Source: Metopolophium dirhodum (lineage: Eukaryota; Arthropoda; Insecta; Hemiptera; Aphididae). Taken from it: DNA of 64,000 nt. A model generated the notes under the pieces. It was not told the origin of the DNA, ran no database searches, and saw only the letters and a program-made list of their open reading frames with translations. Position 1 is the first letter of the stretch; every line of letters begins with the position of its first letter. A program made the position numbers and the translations under genes. The DNA lies in NCBI RefSeq assembly GCF_019925205.1, contig NC_083562.1, positions 28,520,001 to 28,584,000 of the forward strand, given 5' to 3'. Positions 13,101 to 24,784 of the stretch are shown piece by piece.

Positions 13101-16100
13101 ATTTTTATTTTCAGGTCTATCACGTGGTAGTTCTGGTTCATAAAACCCAGCTCTAGGTAACGGAGGACCGTATGGATAATTAGGAGGGTATGGAAAATAT
13201 TGATAGCCATAATGATTGTTAAATTGTGGTGGATAATAATATCCTTGAGGGGGATAATTTGGCAATGGTGGATATTGAGGTGGTATATTAGGATCATTTT
13301 CAACAATTTTCTCATCGCGGGATGACAAACTAGATAAACTCATTGCATCATCAGGAGTATTTCCTTTAGGACTTGATCCTAACATGAATTCGTCATCACT
13401 GGAGCTGATATCACTGTGCAAAGAATCGTGCATATTCTTATTAATTACTAAAACCAAATAAAAATATTTATTAATTTTTTGTAACAAATAATAGTCTAAT
13501 GTTTTTATGATATTACCATTTCTTATAGTATTATTTAAGAAGCTTTTTGCTTCCAATTTCTCTTTTTCTCTAGTAATTTTTAACTGTTCGGCTGCAGTTT
13601 CAAAACACTTAATATAAACATCTTTTGACAAGAAAGGTGACGGAGGATTAGAAAGTGGAGGTAACGTTTCTTCATCGTTGCTAATCTTTTCTTCATCTAA
13701 ATCAGATTGATTGTCATTATCTCCGGGTGGTGGAGGAAGATTCAGACTAACATCATCATCAATGGTATCTTCCACAATATCAGAAACATCATCAGTATCT
13801 TTTTTAACAATAGATAAAAATGCAGGTTCTACACTAGCGCCTTGAGAAGACATGCCACTAAGCAGCATTTCAATTCTTGTATCTAAATCCAATTTTGATT
13901 GTGCTTCAGAATCTAACTTGGAGGCTGGTGCTGGTGCAGGTACTGTTATTGGTGCTGGTGCTGAAGGTAAAGGTGGGAGTATAGGACTAGATTCTCCCCA
14001 CCAATGGTTATTTGGTACTGGAGGAACACTGCAAGGATATCTTAAAATAAAAAGTAATAACAATAAACACCATTTAAAAATAACTTATAATATTATAACA
14101 ATAATAATAAATAAATTACAGTTTATCATTTATACCTATTAAAGGAATAGGGAGGATAAGTCCCATTGTATGCAGGAGTACCACCCATACTGTTATATCC
14201 ACTGCTATAACTTTGCTCTGATGGAAGGTCACTAGTGGCTGGAGAAGGAGTGGTATAGTCATAACTATAATTTTTGTAATTATCTGTTTTGGGTGGCAGT
14301 GTTGGTTTCTCTTCTGTCTGAGGTTTAACAGAAGGTTCTTCTTTGGATTTACAAATTTTAACTGAACGTCGATCTCGATTAGAAATAGGAAGTGGTTTAC
14401 TTTTAGGTACTTCCAACAAAGGTTTTGGTTTTTCTTCAGTCATCTTACCAAACATTGATTTACATTCTGAAGCTGTACAATGTATATATAATTTAGTTAT
14501 AAAAATGTCCCAAAATTTAAAATAATAAAATATATTTTTACCAAAAGGGTCCAAAAATACACTGACAACTTTTCCCATCACAGATGTATCATTTAACCTT
14601 TGAACACAGTGTCTAGCTGATGATGCCTCTTCAAAAATAATTTTGGCTAAACCCAAATGTTTTTTAGTGACTGGGTGGTAGAATATTTGTAACAATTCTA
14701 TTTTTCCAAATTTCACTACCTACAAATAGTAAAAAAGATCATATAATGCAATAATAGAAAATTTAAGCAATAAAATTGTTTTAATTATTTTCACTACTTC
14801 CTTGACATAATAATAATAAAAATATAAAATAGTTACAATTTTGTCAGTGAGTATTGATAATTTAATTATTTTGTTTTAATGCATAAGCTAAAATCTTTTT
14901 TAAATGTTATGGGAAAGAAATAAGAACATTTTAAGAGGACCCTACACAGATATTTGTACATACCAAATTTACGCTCAGTAGATCACATTTAACTCCGTTA
15001 GTTTAAAAATTAGAGTGAATCGACCTATAATAAAACCTGATGGTAAGAACATTTTCTGTGTTTGTATGTGGGTCTTATGATAATTCAGTTTTGAAGTGAG
15101 TTATAAGAATTTTTAATTTACACTATATTATATACGCATAACTTGCTGAACAATTGAACAATTGTAAAAAACCCACATACAAACACAGATAATATTCTTA
15201 CCATCAAGTTTCATAACAGGTCAATTCACTCTAATTTTTAAACTAACGGAGATAAATGTGATCTTCTGCTGAGTGTAAAATTCGCTAAAATTTGTACTTA
15301 TAAGACGGAGACAACACATTTCACTATAACGTCCCCTTAAAAGCGATGGTAAGATTTTTTAATTTTATTTTTGTTGAATTTTATAAACCCGTCATTATTG
15401 ACAATTTTCACTGTTTGAAATATATAGTAAAATATACTAAATTACTAAATAAAAAAAAATTCCCCCTTAATTTAACTAAAAATAATTTGATGTTTAAACA
15501 CAAAAATATACTTTTACTAATAATAATCAAGTAATTATAATGCTGAATAAAGCATCATAATTACTTTTTATATGACATATTTTACTATCTAACTTTTATT
15601 AATTTGAGTAAATTCACTCACCAAGTCAGTCAGAAACACTTTATCAATATTATCGTTTAAATTAGAAAAAGTTACTTCTACTTCAGGACGTTGGCCAATG
15701 TAGTTTCTGTCAAGCTAAAAAAAATAATTTTTAGTTTAAAACTTAATATTATTTCTGTTCTTGTTTTCTAGTACAATTTAACCTATATTTCTATATATAC
15801 AACCCGATAGGAGACAAATTTCTATTATTAAAATATTATTATAATTGTTCTTGAAAAAACTCCATAATCATTGTTTATTTAAAAAATTATGTTTACTACC
15901 AATAACAAATGTATTGATTACTTATTTTAACAATAATTAAAATTTGTTTTAATTTCTTCAATAATTTGATTGAAATTGAATCTACGTTATCTAAAAATAA
16001 ATCTAATATTTAATGAAATAATATTAAACTGAAAAAAGAAAATCTGTATATAATTAACAAATTTACTTGTGATTCTGATTTTTCATTGTAATTAATAAAA

Positions 16101-17580
16101 TCAATTCAATATAATAAAAAAAATTTAAAATTTGGTATAAAATAGAGAATAATATTTTCAGACCAAACTACCTACCTACTTCTCTACATAAATGTGTTAT
16201 TTAATAAGTAGTTAAAAATATTTAAATTTATAATAATAATGTGTATATATTATATTATTATGCTTCTGTATTCATAATATACATTCTTTAAAATATAAAT
16301 TTTAAAAGCAGTATATAAAATAAATAATTGTATTTATGTAAAATTATCAATATATGATAAATAAAATCTACACAAACATCAATATAAGCAAATAGCAATG
16401 TATTATTAAATGATGTGTAAAGCCAATAATATTATTATTATACATATTACATATTACATATTGTGGTAAATGGTTATCAAACTATTCTAACCTTTCTTTA
16501 TCATGTTACACTTTCCACTCAATTTCATTAATTAAAAATAAAAAACATGTGTTTATCTGATAAAAGAAATTGTAGAATAAGAATTTTAACATTGTAAAGA
16601 TTGTTTAATGGTTTTATCAAGTTTTCTTTACTCTTTTACATTAAAAATAATAAATGTATTTATTCAGTCCCTTAATTGATGACTTCATATATTTGTTAAA
16701 AACATTTGTTGTACCTATCACAAAACTAATCAAATATTTTTATATATTTTTAGCCATTTTCTTCCATTCAAAATGTATTAGAAGACTGTACACAGGTATA
16801 ATATAATATAATAGGTAGATGGATGATTTTGGAAAAATAAATGTTTTTAAATCAAATTTTTCGTTCATAAATCATAAATTTGATCATAATAGGTAGGTGG
16901 TACATATAAATGTATCATTCACCATTATATTTTAGGACGGATTTTACATTTAGTTTATAGTATGAATTTTGAAGTATTTATTACCTATACCGTTTTAAAA
17001 AAATAAACACAAAAATAAAAATATTAAATATTACTGACTAAGTTTTTGAAAATCTAATAGGTAGATTAAACTGATAATCTAAAATACATACCTTAAATTT
17101 AGGTACTGGCAATTCAATGGGCAAAGTAATAGTTTTAAATGTTTTTCGTGGATCGTCATTGGGCATTTCAGGTAACGAGGGATCTAAAACACCATCGTAG
17201 CGATATATTTTAGTGACTGCTTTACTGAGAAATGGATCGGCCAAAAGTTTCCAATTGCGTTCTTTTGGCTTTTCGATAATTGATACTGTTTGCGGTGGCG
17301 GTGGTGGTGGCGGCGGAGGCGGCGGAGTAGTTGGCCTTCGAGTAGGTTGATGATACATCGGTGAAGGAGGTTTCTCAACCCTTGTAGATGGATTTCTGTT
17401 ATACTCATATTCACTATCTTCATCACTGCTTCTGTGGTTGTGATGTCGCTGGTGAACACGATGCGATTCATACTCCTCTTCATCATATCTATAGTGATGG
17501 TGGCGATGTCGATGTTTGTGGTGCTTGTTGTGGTGACGGGAGTCATGATGTCTCGAACTATATTTACGGTACGATTCCAT
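7199..17580 (-). CDS. SETD1: SETD1 histone H3K4 methyltransferase (COMPASS catalytic subunit)
   Basis: Fourteen coding exons, in order: 17580-17092, 15714-15622, 14719-14542, 14472-14136, 14040-13517, 13447-13081, 13015-12886, 12825-12670, 11451-11350, 11293-11058, 10977-10349, 8864-8740, 8619-8185, 7372-7199. They sum to 3975 bases, one open frame, 1324 aa. Layout: His/Arg-rich N-terminus with an 11-proline run, the SETD1 signature (YRYDGVLDP, then PVPKFKLDRNYIGQ) leading into an RRM at about 163-260, long acidic and Pro/Tyr-rich middle, n-SET segment ending in MNETHWVSHP, SET domain about 1185-1303 (HDWGLFAMESIAADEMVIEY, FINHSCN, EEITYDYKF) and post-SET cysteines 1312, 1314 and 1319, ending CRGTLN. 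SETD1 methylates H3 lysine 4 at promoters in the COMPASS complex. All catalytic motifs are intact. Exon 5 has a second acceptor 12 bases inside (at 14028). An acceptor-like site just upstream (about 17597) suggests a 5' UTR intron. Confidence 0.95.
7795..7887 (-). repeat. Copy of an AGATTCTGAGCG-type interspersed repeat
   Basis: Reading on the minus strand, TTTAGATTTTGAGCGAAGAA is followed by a TTGATTTTACAATAACGTGT-like string. The same order recurs at 46612 (minus) and 52571 (plus). Likely the terminal part of a larger transposon; the full element is not delimited here. Confidence 0.4.
8865..10348 (-). other. U12-type AT-AC intron of SETD1
   Basis: The exon that encodes HWVSHP ends at 10349. 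The next bases on the minus strand are ATATCCTTTT, matching the U12 AT-AC donor ATATCCTY. Near the other end TTCCTTAAT (8883-8875) matches the U12 branch consensus TTCCTTRAY. The intron ends in AC at 8866-8865, 11 bases past the branch A. Joining 10349 to 8864 restores the frame (codon split g/tg) into a SETD1-like segment (PRKKKKDEWKVHDTG). No GT..AG pair was found that keeps both conserved flanks. Confidence 0.82.
9735..9969. mobile_element. TTAAGA-family inverted-repeat element in SETD1 AT-AC intron
   Basis: Left arm TTAAGAAGACGCTACATCTG with TATTGTCTCTATCTTACAAA; right arm (inverted) TTTAGAGGAAACTACACCCT with TGTTGTTTCCGTCTTACAAA. Arms of about 45 bases, no ORF. It belongs with 14931-15340 and 20521-21487. 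The superfamily is unclear; TTAA at the edge would suit a TTAA target but is not proven. Confidence 0.5.
12055..12209. mobile_element. pogo/Tigger-like MITE in SETD1 intron
   Basis: Ends CAGTGGATCCACCTAATGTA and, inverted, CAGTGGATTAATGTGGACAC; TA flanks at 12053-12054 and 12210-12211. It is 155 bases with no ORF. The subterminal 'cttaatgtgggc' wording recalls the copy at 3087-3261. Confidence 0.6.
14931..15340. mobile_element. TTAAGAGGAC foldback element in SETD1 intron 2-3
   Basis: Left arm starts TTAAGAGGACCCTACACAGA and right arm ends with ACGTCCCCTTAA. The arms pair over well over 100 bases in blocks, for example TAGTTTAAAAATTAGAGTGA against its complement at about 15225-15245, and GTGTTTGTATGTGGGT against its complement at about 15170-15187. 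No coding capacity. Confidence 0.6.
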
Positions 17581-18379
17581 TTCATTTTGCCGATCTAAAT
17601 AATAAAAAATTTACAATGAGCTAATATTTTTAAAAGATTGTTGTACGCTTGACAGAAAACAAACACACATCATATTATTCATGATAATCAAATTTCTATT
17701 GAAATTTAACTACTATTGATTCGGAATGGCGCATACAATATTATAAATCCTGGATTGTGACTATAATTGAGTATAATTTTAAACGTATAATAAACAAGTT
17801 TAATGCTGCTTTAATATCTGATAAAAATATTTATAAAACAAATTTAGAGTATTATAATATCGTAGCAGTCGACGGAATGGATTTTAAGAATCGACTACGT
17901 AGTAGTAGTGAATACGCGTTGAATCAAATAATTAAAATGAAAAAGTAGCGACTTGTAGGTATATAGGTATGTATGAATTACCTAAATTGTACAAAGTATC
18001 GAGAGTTGAAAGAAACTATAAAATAATAGAATATTAGAATCAGAACTAAATATCAGTCAGACTCAGAGTTCCGACGACCGACAACAATTACATACATGTA
18101 TGTAGTACATACTACAACTAAATACATGTCTAATCAAAAATCTACAAAGGTATCGAAAACGAAAAGAATAAACATTGGCTGTGCCGAATTCTTATCGCAG
18201 GACCGAACTGTCCCCATCGCGGACACGAAACAATAATTTTGTTTTGTTGCACGCACTGTGGTCATTCTATTCTTTAACCAGTGTTGCCGTACGTACGGTC
18301 CCGGTTTTGTGGAAGGGCGGCATACGGTAATTTTGGCAAGTAATTTTGTTGCGGTCCCAGAACAATACAGGCTGCAGAG

Positions 18380-18408
18380 CAAGGTGGATCCAATTTAAAT
18401 CCACCTTG
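18380..18408. repeat. Short perfect hairpin
   Basis: CAAGGTGGAT at 18380-18389 pairs with ATCCACCTTG at 18399-18408 around a 9-base AT loop. Function unknown. Confidence 0.4.
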
Positions 18409-19206
18409 ATGGCTTGATGCAGTCTTAGAAGACCGTGGTGCAGACCATAGACGTATTATTATAATATGATATGTTTATGCTGCGGACCACGCAGATATCT
18501 TCTATAATATATCGTGTTGCGGAATGCGGACGTACGATTAAAATATGTCAGAGTTAAACAATCCATTAAAAAAACAATAATTAAATAATTTGATTGTTAT
18601 CACGCCAATCCTGACTTCCAAAATTCCCTCTTAAATTCAAAAATGTTGGTCATAAGCATAACATTGTTTAAAGTTATCCCCTAAAATAGGTGACCTATGA
18701 GTTAAAGTTAAATATACTACATATATGGAATTTTGACTGTGTTTATTTTATGTTTTAACAGTTATTATCTGTGTTGTGCTTGTGCATCATATTTTTGTTT
18801 TTTAAGTGTGTTATATTTTTTGAGCAAAATAAATTATTTCTGGACTTCTGGTAATCAATAATTTTTGATATTTAAAGTAGGCTTAAAATATCAAAATGAG
18901 TAGCAAATTAGCTTTGGTAAAGCGTGTTTGTGTGATCTACATGGAAAACAGTAAATAATTAGTGAAATAAAAATTATAATTATCTAAATATAGGTTAAAA
19001 AAACAATAATTATCTGTTACATTTATATTAAACACTAAGGGCTTAAGATAACTCTAAAGGGCTAAGTGATGAGTAAAGAAGATGAGAGGTAGCCAAAATA
19101 ACACTTCTACTTATAAAAAATATTATATAGCTTACAAAAACTGCCAACTACCAATCAACAAAACTAGGAAAATGCCTGTAATATGTTACCAATATATTAT
19201 AATGTT

Positions 19207-19212
19207 TTTATT
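19207..19212 (-). terminator. Candidate poly(A) signal of LIAS
   Basis: AATAAA on the minus strand about 260 bases past the LIAS stop. No closer exact signal was seen between it and the stop. Confidence 0.3.
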
Positions 19213-19468
19213 ATAATCAAAAATAAAGATAATTCATTGAAACATCCATTTTTGCATATTTTGTAAATATTGTATGCGTTTATGCTTACATACTTGAACG
19301 ATCACATTAAATTTCAAAATACTATGTAATAAATAAAATATTTTCATAACTATTTAAACTTTTAAGGCTATTTTTTACAAGATTTTCATAACAATATAAG
19401 AAATTATATTTTATATTTTAATAATAACACAATATAAAATATAATTAACAACAATAACAACAATACAT

Positions 19469-22400
19469 TTAAGTGGTGTCAGATATTTTAGACTCTTGTA
19501 CTTCTTTACGTTTTTTTAATACATTTCCAATAAAGAATTCACCAGCTTTGTATGAACTCCTTACAAGTGGACCACTTGCTGTATACATAAATCCCATCTT
19601 ATCGCCAACCTCTTGCCAATGTTTAAACTTCTCAGGAGTGACATATTCTACAACTTTTAAATGTCGTTTTGTAGGTTGCATATATTGTCCAAGTGTAACA
19701 CAATCCACTAGTGATTCTTTTAAATCTAAAAAAAATATGTTTTTAAGTAGCAAACAAAAGAAGAATGAATATTCCATATTTGCAATATGTAATAATTACC
19801 TTTAAATGTTTGTTCGATTTGCTCATCAGTTTCGCCAAGACCCAGCATTATCGATGATTTAGTTATGAGTTGTGGATTAAATTCTTTGGCCTTATGTAAC
19901 ACTGACATAGTTTGTCTATAATTTAATGGATTAAAGATTAATTTTATAATAAGTATAATAGATATATAGATATGTAATATATGACTTAACAACTTAACCT
20001 GGTATCTATATTAATATCATTATGGAAATACTAAAATCTTTTTTTTAATCAATGAAGGATGTTATTTTATTTAGTAATTTTAAACAGCATAATACATTAA
20101 TATTATATACTATTATATTGTTATAGAAATAATTTAAATTTTAAAAGTTTTAACATTTCACAAGGGAACAAATTTTGGAGCCCCCAAAATACTGGCACCT
20201 AGGGCAGTTGTAGCTAATGCCCCCTCCCCCCTTTAAATGCGGAATAAAGTGAATTGTCCTACAATCTAATTTCAAAATACTCCAAGGAAAGAGTAATGCA
20301 GTGCGAGAATTTAACCTATAACATTATAAATCTTATGGTATACAGGTATCACACTGACATATTATAACCACTGAATCATGACCAAGTTATTAATTTAGCT
20401 CCTATGTGGATCAATTATCAATGCGAATGTAGTACAGTTGTTGAGAAAATATTATCATAATAGATTTATTTAAAAGTTTTATTAGAGTTAAACTATATAA
20501 GTGATTAATTTAATAATTTTTTAAGAGGACGGTACACAAACATTAGTTGTCTGCGTCTTACAACTGCGTAATATAACAATTGTTACGCTCAGCAGAATAC
20601 ATTTAGCTCCGTTAATTTAAAAATTAGAGTGAATTGACCTCTAATAAAATTTAAAGGTAAGATCATTATCTAGGGCATTTCATAAGCTTTTTTTTGTATT
20701 TTAATTTTAGAGCAACTTATGAGTATTTTAAAATTGTAAATTGTTTGTACATCTTAAAATATTCATAACTCGCTTTAAAATTAAAATATAATAAAAAGCC
20801 TATGATATGCCCTATATCAGCCTTTCACAAAGTGGGGGATAGCGCCCCCTTGAGGGCGTTCGTCGCCTCTAGAGGGGTGGTATAAGACCTGAAGACATTT
20901 TAGGGGGGATTGAAAAGAACTAGAGGGGCGATAAGTGACTAAAAAAAAGAGAAAAAATATGTTCTTTTTAAACTTAAAATTAAAATTAAATACCTACTAT
21001 ATGTCCACATAATTCCACTTGCGTCTGTTTTTAAGTAAATTCAAGCCTGATATTAACAATCTTGTTAAAGAGTATCAGGTTTATCCTTCACATTAGAAAC
21101 ATTTTTATTTAATTTTAATAAAAATTCTTTTAAATTTGATTCAGATAAGTAATTAATGTTTGAACTTAAAAAATATAATTTTAAATATGATCAAGTACCT
21201 ATGTGTTTTCATTATATTTGTATTTTTCTCATTTATATTTAAATATAACAATTAAAATAACCAGGTACTGTTTTTAAGATGCACTACAGATGGTATGCTT
21301 AAAAAAATTTGAGGGGCTTTAGAAAATCATTGATTCTGAAAGCGGGCAGTGGATTAAATAAGTTTGAGAACCTGTGCCTTAGATAATCCACTCTAGTTTT
21401 TAAACTAAGGGAGCTAAACGTGATCTGCTGAGCATACAATTTCCTATGTAAGGTGGAGACAACAAATATCTTTGTAGCGTCCTCAAGTATTAATAAAAAT
21501 AATGATTTAATTATATTTACCTATAATTTGCTCTCCGATCTCTAACAAATGGTGTCAGCTTTTCAACAGTTTCAATATTATGAGCAAAAACATCTAAACC
21601 GGAATCTACAATAGTTTTAACATTATCAGCTGATCCACGGAAATCTGGTACCAAACACTCAATCATTATATTAGGATTACTAAAAAAAAAAAATTATAGC
21701 TATGTAACAATAGTACAAGTTTACTATCATCTATATTTTAACGAACCGCTGTTTTATTTCAACTACAGTCTCGGCAAAATGAGCAGACCCACCATCTTCC
21801 AAATCTAAAGAATAAGTTCAGTACATCAATTATTCATCAATCAATAGATGTAACTTTCTCTTTATTTTATTTACCATCACGATCAACTGATGTTAACACA
21901 ATATAATCAAGTCCCCATGATGCAATAGCTTTTGCTGTATTCACTGGTTCATTGGGATCAGGAGGTGGTGGGGCTCTTGATGTTTTGACAGAACAAAATC
22001 GACATCCCCTAGTACACGTGTCACCCAATAACTACAGAATATTTAATCAATAAAAGTAAAATTGCATACAAAATTTCTTTTTTTAAATGTTACCATTATT
22101 GTTGCAGTAGCCGTGCCGTGTTTACCTCCACCCCAACATTCACCAATGTTTGGGCATCGAGCTTCCTCACAAACAGTATGCAAGTTTAAGTCGCGTAACT
22201 GTTCTTTTATTTTTGAAAAGTTTTCCCCGGTTGGTATTTTAGTCTTAAGCCAAGGAGGTAAACGCAATCTATCTTCTTCACCCTTTGCACGTCTCAATTT
22301 ACCACTATAGTTTTCTGATGTTACTGGTGTTTCATTTATAAAATCTGATAAGTCTGGTCCACTTTGAACTATCTCACGGAATTTATCTCTAACGGTTGAC

Positions 22401-22537
22401 TTAGGCCTACAAGTCTGAAAACATTTAAAAAATGTATTATGGTTTGTTAATTTTGCATAACGATTTTCAAAATTTACCTTGAATAATAGATGGTTTGGTT
22501 TCCAGTTTGATCCGAATTTATTAAATAAACATGACAT
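19469..22537 (-). CDS. LIAS: Lipoyl synthase, mitochondrial (radical SAM)
   Basis: Seven coding exons: 22537-22478, 22414-22094, 22031-21875, 21804-21747, 21679-21521, 19915-19800, 19725-19469. Total 1128 bases, 375 aa, close to human LIAS (about 372). The enzyme inserts two sulfurs into octanoyl groups on the lipoyl domains of pyruvate and 2-oxoglutarate dehydrogenases and on glycine-cleavage H protein, in mitochondria. The auxiliary 4Fe-4S cluster motif C-x4-C-x5-C is at C102, C107, C113 and the radical SAM CxxxCxxC at C133, C137, C140 (DTCTRGCRFCSVK). VTLGQYMQPT and SGPLVRSSYKAGEFF near the end include the conserved C-terminal serine region. The N-terminus is basic and presequence-like. 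Intron 1 (22477-22415) is only 63 bases, a multiple of three without stops, so retention would keep the frame. Intron 5 carries nested transposons. Confidence 0.96.
20521..21487. mobile_element. TTAAGAGGAC foldback element in LIAS intron 5, split by a hAT insertion
   Basis: Left end TTAAGAGGACGGTACACAAA; right end GTAGCGTCCTCAAG. Left-arm wording TAGCTCCGTTAATTTAAAAA is mirrored at about 21392-21417, and AGGTAAGATCATTATCTAGG pairs with the bases across the internal insertion. It is the third member of the family at 9735 and 14931. Its right arm is interrupted at 20818-21376. Confidence 0.55.
20818..21376. mobile_element. hAT-like non-autonomous element nested in the foldback
   Basis: Ends CAGCCTTTCACAAAGTGGGG and, inverted, CACAGGTTCTCAAACTTATT resemble hAT termini. 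The flanks CCCTATAT (20810-20817) and CCTTAGAT (21377-21384) look like a decayed 8-bp duplication: the partner arm of the host foldback reads CTAGGGCAT, predicting an ancestral CCCTAGAT. Bases inside are rich in GAGGGG tracts; no ORF. Confidence 0.55.
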
Positions 22538-23820
22538 TATAAGTAAATATGTTAACTAATTTGGTTAGCCACAAATCACAACAGCTTATAAGCTAAAGTG
22601 TATGCGGTGTTAACACCGTTAATTAAAATTGTTGAATGATGAAATTATTAAAAAATTATTCATTATTTGATATTTTCACATATTTATAATATAGTTGTTG
22701 TATATATATCTATGTATTTTCATAATATTACATTATTCTTCTATGATAATATTGTTCTGTAATCTGTGATAATAATAATTTAAATATAAATATAATAATG
22801 ATATTGAGTAAGTTCATGACCTCTGTCTTGTAAAAAAAAAAAATAAGGACCGTGATAAGAACACAGAAAAGATTAAATTTAATCTATTCTGTGATAAGAC
22901 CGTGGTCATCATAGATATTATAGTATTTATTATTTAATACATATTAATTATAGATAATTTACTATAATTCATTATAATTGTATTAAATAAAACAGCAAAA
23001 AATTAACAATAAGTAATAAAGCTCTTAAGGAGATTCGATACCACGATTTTCTGTTTTTGTCTATAACACACGTTCTACGGGTTTTTTGCCAAACATACCA
23101 ATTGATCTAATAAAGCTACAAGATTTCTAAAAACAGGTTTGAATTTGTCGTCAAGTCTACTCGAAATCGACTTTCCAACAATTTTGATTTTTTGATTTTA
23201 ATTTCTCCAAAAATTGAAATACGACAATTTATAAATGCTCTTTTTTTAATATGACATTTTTAGAAATTCGGGGAATAATACTGTTAAATGTTTTAAAAAA
23301 TACCATCAACAAAAAATCTTGGAAATTTAAAAAAAAAAATTGTCTAAATAAAATTGTTGATAATTTTAATTTTTGGAAAAAAAAAACGAATATTATGCTA
23401 TTCAATCAGAATTTCCATACTTATGACTGTAAAATATATTGATTTTTCTGGGACATACTTATATAGCTTCCCACCCGCGGCGTTGCACGTGCCAAAGATT
23501 TGTTTTTTTATAAATATATTTGTAAAAAAATGTATGTATATGGCAATATATAAATATATTTCTACTAATTTGAATAGAAAATAGAAACATAAGTACTATG
23601 TAACCAATGGCAACCATTACATAATAAACAAAAACAATAATATTTTTTTTCGTGAGTTTAAAAAAAATGTATGCGTGAGCAGCTACGTAAGCATAGGTTA
23701 AAAAAATAAGCTATATAAACACCCTCCTGCAAGTCTCAAGGAATTTTATATATTTTAATTTGAATATATTGATATCTATAATTTTTATTGAAAACGGTCC
23801 ATTAGTTGTTAAGTCTAAAC

Positions 23821-24784
23821 TAGGGTGACCATTTTTAAAAAAAAAAAATACAGGACAAAATTAATAATAATTTAATTTTTTTTTATTAATACTTAATATA
23901 TATATTTTATAATTTAAACATAATTTTTAATAACACTGTATAAGATTAAATTCATGTACTTTACTTTTTAAAAAAAACTTATTAATTAATTTTGATGACG
24001 ATTGTTCAGAGATGTTTTCACTATTTGATTTTTCATATTTTTCTGAAAAAGTAATTATCATTAGTAAATTTTTATATGCAAAAAGACCCTCTTCTGCCGT
24101 ATTACGTTTGCTTTCATTTGTTGACTGTACATTAGTGAAAAAATTCGTTACCTTATTTGAAGAACTGCTTGATACGGCCAATAAATGTTTCTTTTGTTTA
24201 ACATGTTGTGTAATATCTGAACGACTACCGTTTTCTATTGAAAAAACTGATTTACATACAATACATAAAACTTTTCCGATTTCATCTCTTAAAAATGGAA
24301 ATTCAACTTTCAAGCTGGGAGTAAATACGCACCTTCGCTTAGGCATTTTAATAGATTACTTTCCTAAAATTGTAAAATATTATATTAACGATTATCAACA
24401 AGTCGACAACACTCAACGATTGTTGGAACCCAACTAATAGATATTCGCTATTCGCCGTATTCACAAAACGTATTTTCAGTGATATAAATATAATAATAGA
24501 TAGAATCGAAAGCATAGTCAGATAACGGTAAATCCGATAACTCCGATAAGCTCCTATAACTCGTAGACATATCGTCATACCCCATACTGATAAATTCAGA
24601 CAATTACAAGATTACAATTATAAACATTATTCATTACTTTCGTAAGTTTCGTTTTCAAATTCATTCATTTTGTTTGATCAAAAAAACAGGACAAAAAGCG
24701 TCCTGAAAGAAGTTTGTCAGGACAACAGGACACAACGCTGAAATAAAGGACAATCCTGTAAAAAACAGGACGTATGGTCACCCT
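23821..24784. mobile_element. Non-autonomous hAT element with BED-finger ORF
   Basis: Terminal inverted repeats TAGGGTGACCAT / ATGGTCACCCTA and a perfect 8-bp target duplication GTCTAAAC (23813-23820 and 24785-24792) define a 964-base hAT insertion. Subterminal bases include several ACAGGAC-type motifs near both ends. It carries only the N-terminal part of a transposase-like protein on the minus strand. Confidence 0.85.
23927..24346 (-). CDS. BED zinc-finger fragment of a hAT transposase
   Basis: 139 codons starting MPKRRCVFTPSLKVEFPFLR. A BED-type finger is visible: C-x2-C (VLCIVCKS, residues about 28-31) followed by HVKQKKH (H-x5-H). The rest is Ser/Asn-rich and no hAT catalytic core or dimerisation domain follows, so the ORF encodes DNA binding at most. 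Autonomous hAT transposases are usually 600 residues or more. It lies wholly between the element ends, so it is a deletion derivative, possibly able to act as a repressor of related elements; that role is speculation. No Kozak or splice evidence was sought. Confidence 0.65.
   Translation of the reverse strand: MPKRRCVFTPSLKVEFPFLRDEIGKVLCIVCKSVFSIENGSRSDITQHVKQKKHLLAVSSSSSNKVTNFFTNVQSTNESKRNTAEEGLFAYKNLLMIITFSEKYEKSNSENISEQSSSKLINKFFLKSKVHEFNLIQCY

Larger units (their letters stand above)
17600..19468. other. Intergenic region between SETD1 and LIAS
   Basis: Both neighbours read on the minus strand, so this holds the SETD1 promoter (right of 17600) and the LIAS 3' UTR (left of 19468). A plus-strand open stretch of about 88 codons ending at 17948 has no ATG near its start and no family I recognise. 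A perfect 10-bp stem at 18380-18408 is present. Nothing else is supported. Confidence 0.5.

Noticed and set aside
17757..17948. Plus-strand frame of about 63-88 codons upstream of SETD1
   Set aside because: No ATG start near its beginning, no recognisable family, and no splice context; could be chance in AT-rich DNA.
18134..18382. 82-codon minus-strand frame
   Set aside because: No recognisable domain; lies between SETD1 and LIAS without supporting splice or promoter signals.
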